This document shows positions 56,334-56,354 of a stretch of 56,354 bases of DNA, one piece after another (the stretch's first letter is position 1; every line of letters begins with the position of its first letter). The notes under the pieces are model-generated. The model did not search any database. It saw only the letters and a list, made by a program, of their open reading frames with translations, and was not told the DNA's origin. Location of the stretch: assembly GCA_030429005.1 (NCBI GenBank), contig JAUIDP010000013.1, positions 1 through 56,354 of the forward strand. Reading direction: 5' to 3'. A program made the translations under genes and the position numbers. The stretch comes from Gammaproteobacteria bacterium. GTDB lineage: Bacteria; Pseudomonadota; Gammaproteobacteria; Steroidobacterales; Woeseiaceae.

Positions 56334-56354
56334 CCGCCTCGCGCTGCACACGCC

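Overview
This is 56 kb of a high-GC, gene-dense chromosome. The housekeeping genes (IlvB and IlvH, ProB-ProA, GlpK, GlpD, PhhB, Cox15-type heme A synthase, LemA with an M48 peptidase, ApbE, cold-shock protein) and the many exported lipoproteins, OmpA-type and patatin/beta-barrel proteins point to a Gram-negative, probably marine, gammaproteobacterium. A Woeseia/Steroidobacter/Chromatiales-like lineage is my guess and is not proved by the sequence. I saw no tRNA, rRNA, insertion sequence, phage gene or CRISPR array.

Layout. 1-10.7 kb is mostly metabolic: the 3' part of a branched-chain aminotransferase, heme A synthase (minus strand), an FMN-dependent 2-hydroxy-acid oxidase, a cold-shock protein, an octaheme lipoprotein with HEAT and TPR repeats, two small uncharacterised genes, acetoacetyl-CoA synthetase, a thioesterase and glycerol kinase, the last few tightly packed. 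10.7-25.1 kb is the most unusual part: eleven plus-strand genes encoding a zinc-ribbon Ser/Thr kinase, a PP2C phosphatase, a Gly/Ser/Gln-repeat lipoprotein, a second lipoprotein, a membrane kinase with a repeat tail, an FHA-like/PEGA/FGE-like membrane protein, a small acidic exported protein, a MotA/TolQ/ExbB-like channel, an actin-fold/FHA protein, and two single-pass von Willebrand A (vWA) proteins. The membrane segment of both vWA proteins resembles the Asp-containing helix of ExbD/TolR. I read this as a phosphorylation-controlled, possibly ion-driven cell-envelope machine; its function is unknown. An OmpA-like protein follows, then a clear terminator at 25.9 kb.

26-31 kb carries pterin dehydratase and a threonine-dehydratase-like enzyme (overlapping), an orphan ParA ATPase, a lipoprotein, and the acetolactate synthase large subunit on the minus strand. 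The small subunit is divergent and heads a compact run ilvH-proB-proA-glpD-patatin (31.2-38.0 kb). 38-45 kb has a small unknown gene and a WaaP-like kinase (minus), a 1344-residue AAA-TM-P-domain-WD40 protein (plus) and an MFS/PlsC fusion (minus). 45-50 kb has an EexN-like lipoprotein, a SYLF-domain protein, an M48 peptidase with a long TerB-like tail, LemA and ApbE. After a 386-base structured intergenic region, 50.5-56.3 kb is an exported TlpA-type thioredoxin, a coiled-coil protein and two large TPR proteins, probably the beginning of another envelope operon that continues past the window.

Two themes recur: regulatory phosphorylation linked to the envelope (two Ser/Thr kinases, PP2C, FHA, WaaP-like kinase), and large repeat proteins (TPR, PEGA, WD40, HEAT) placed outside the cytoplasm.
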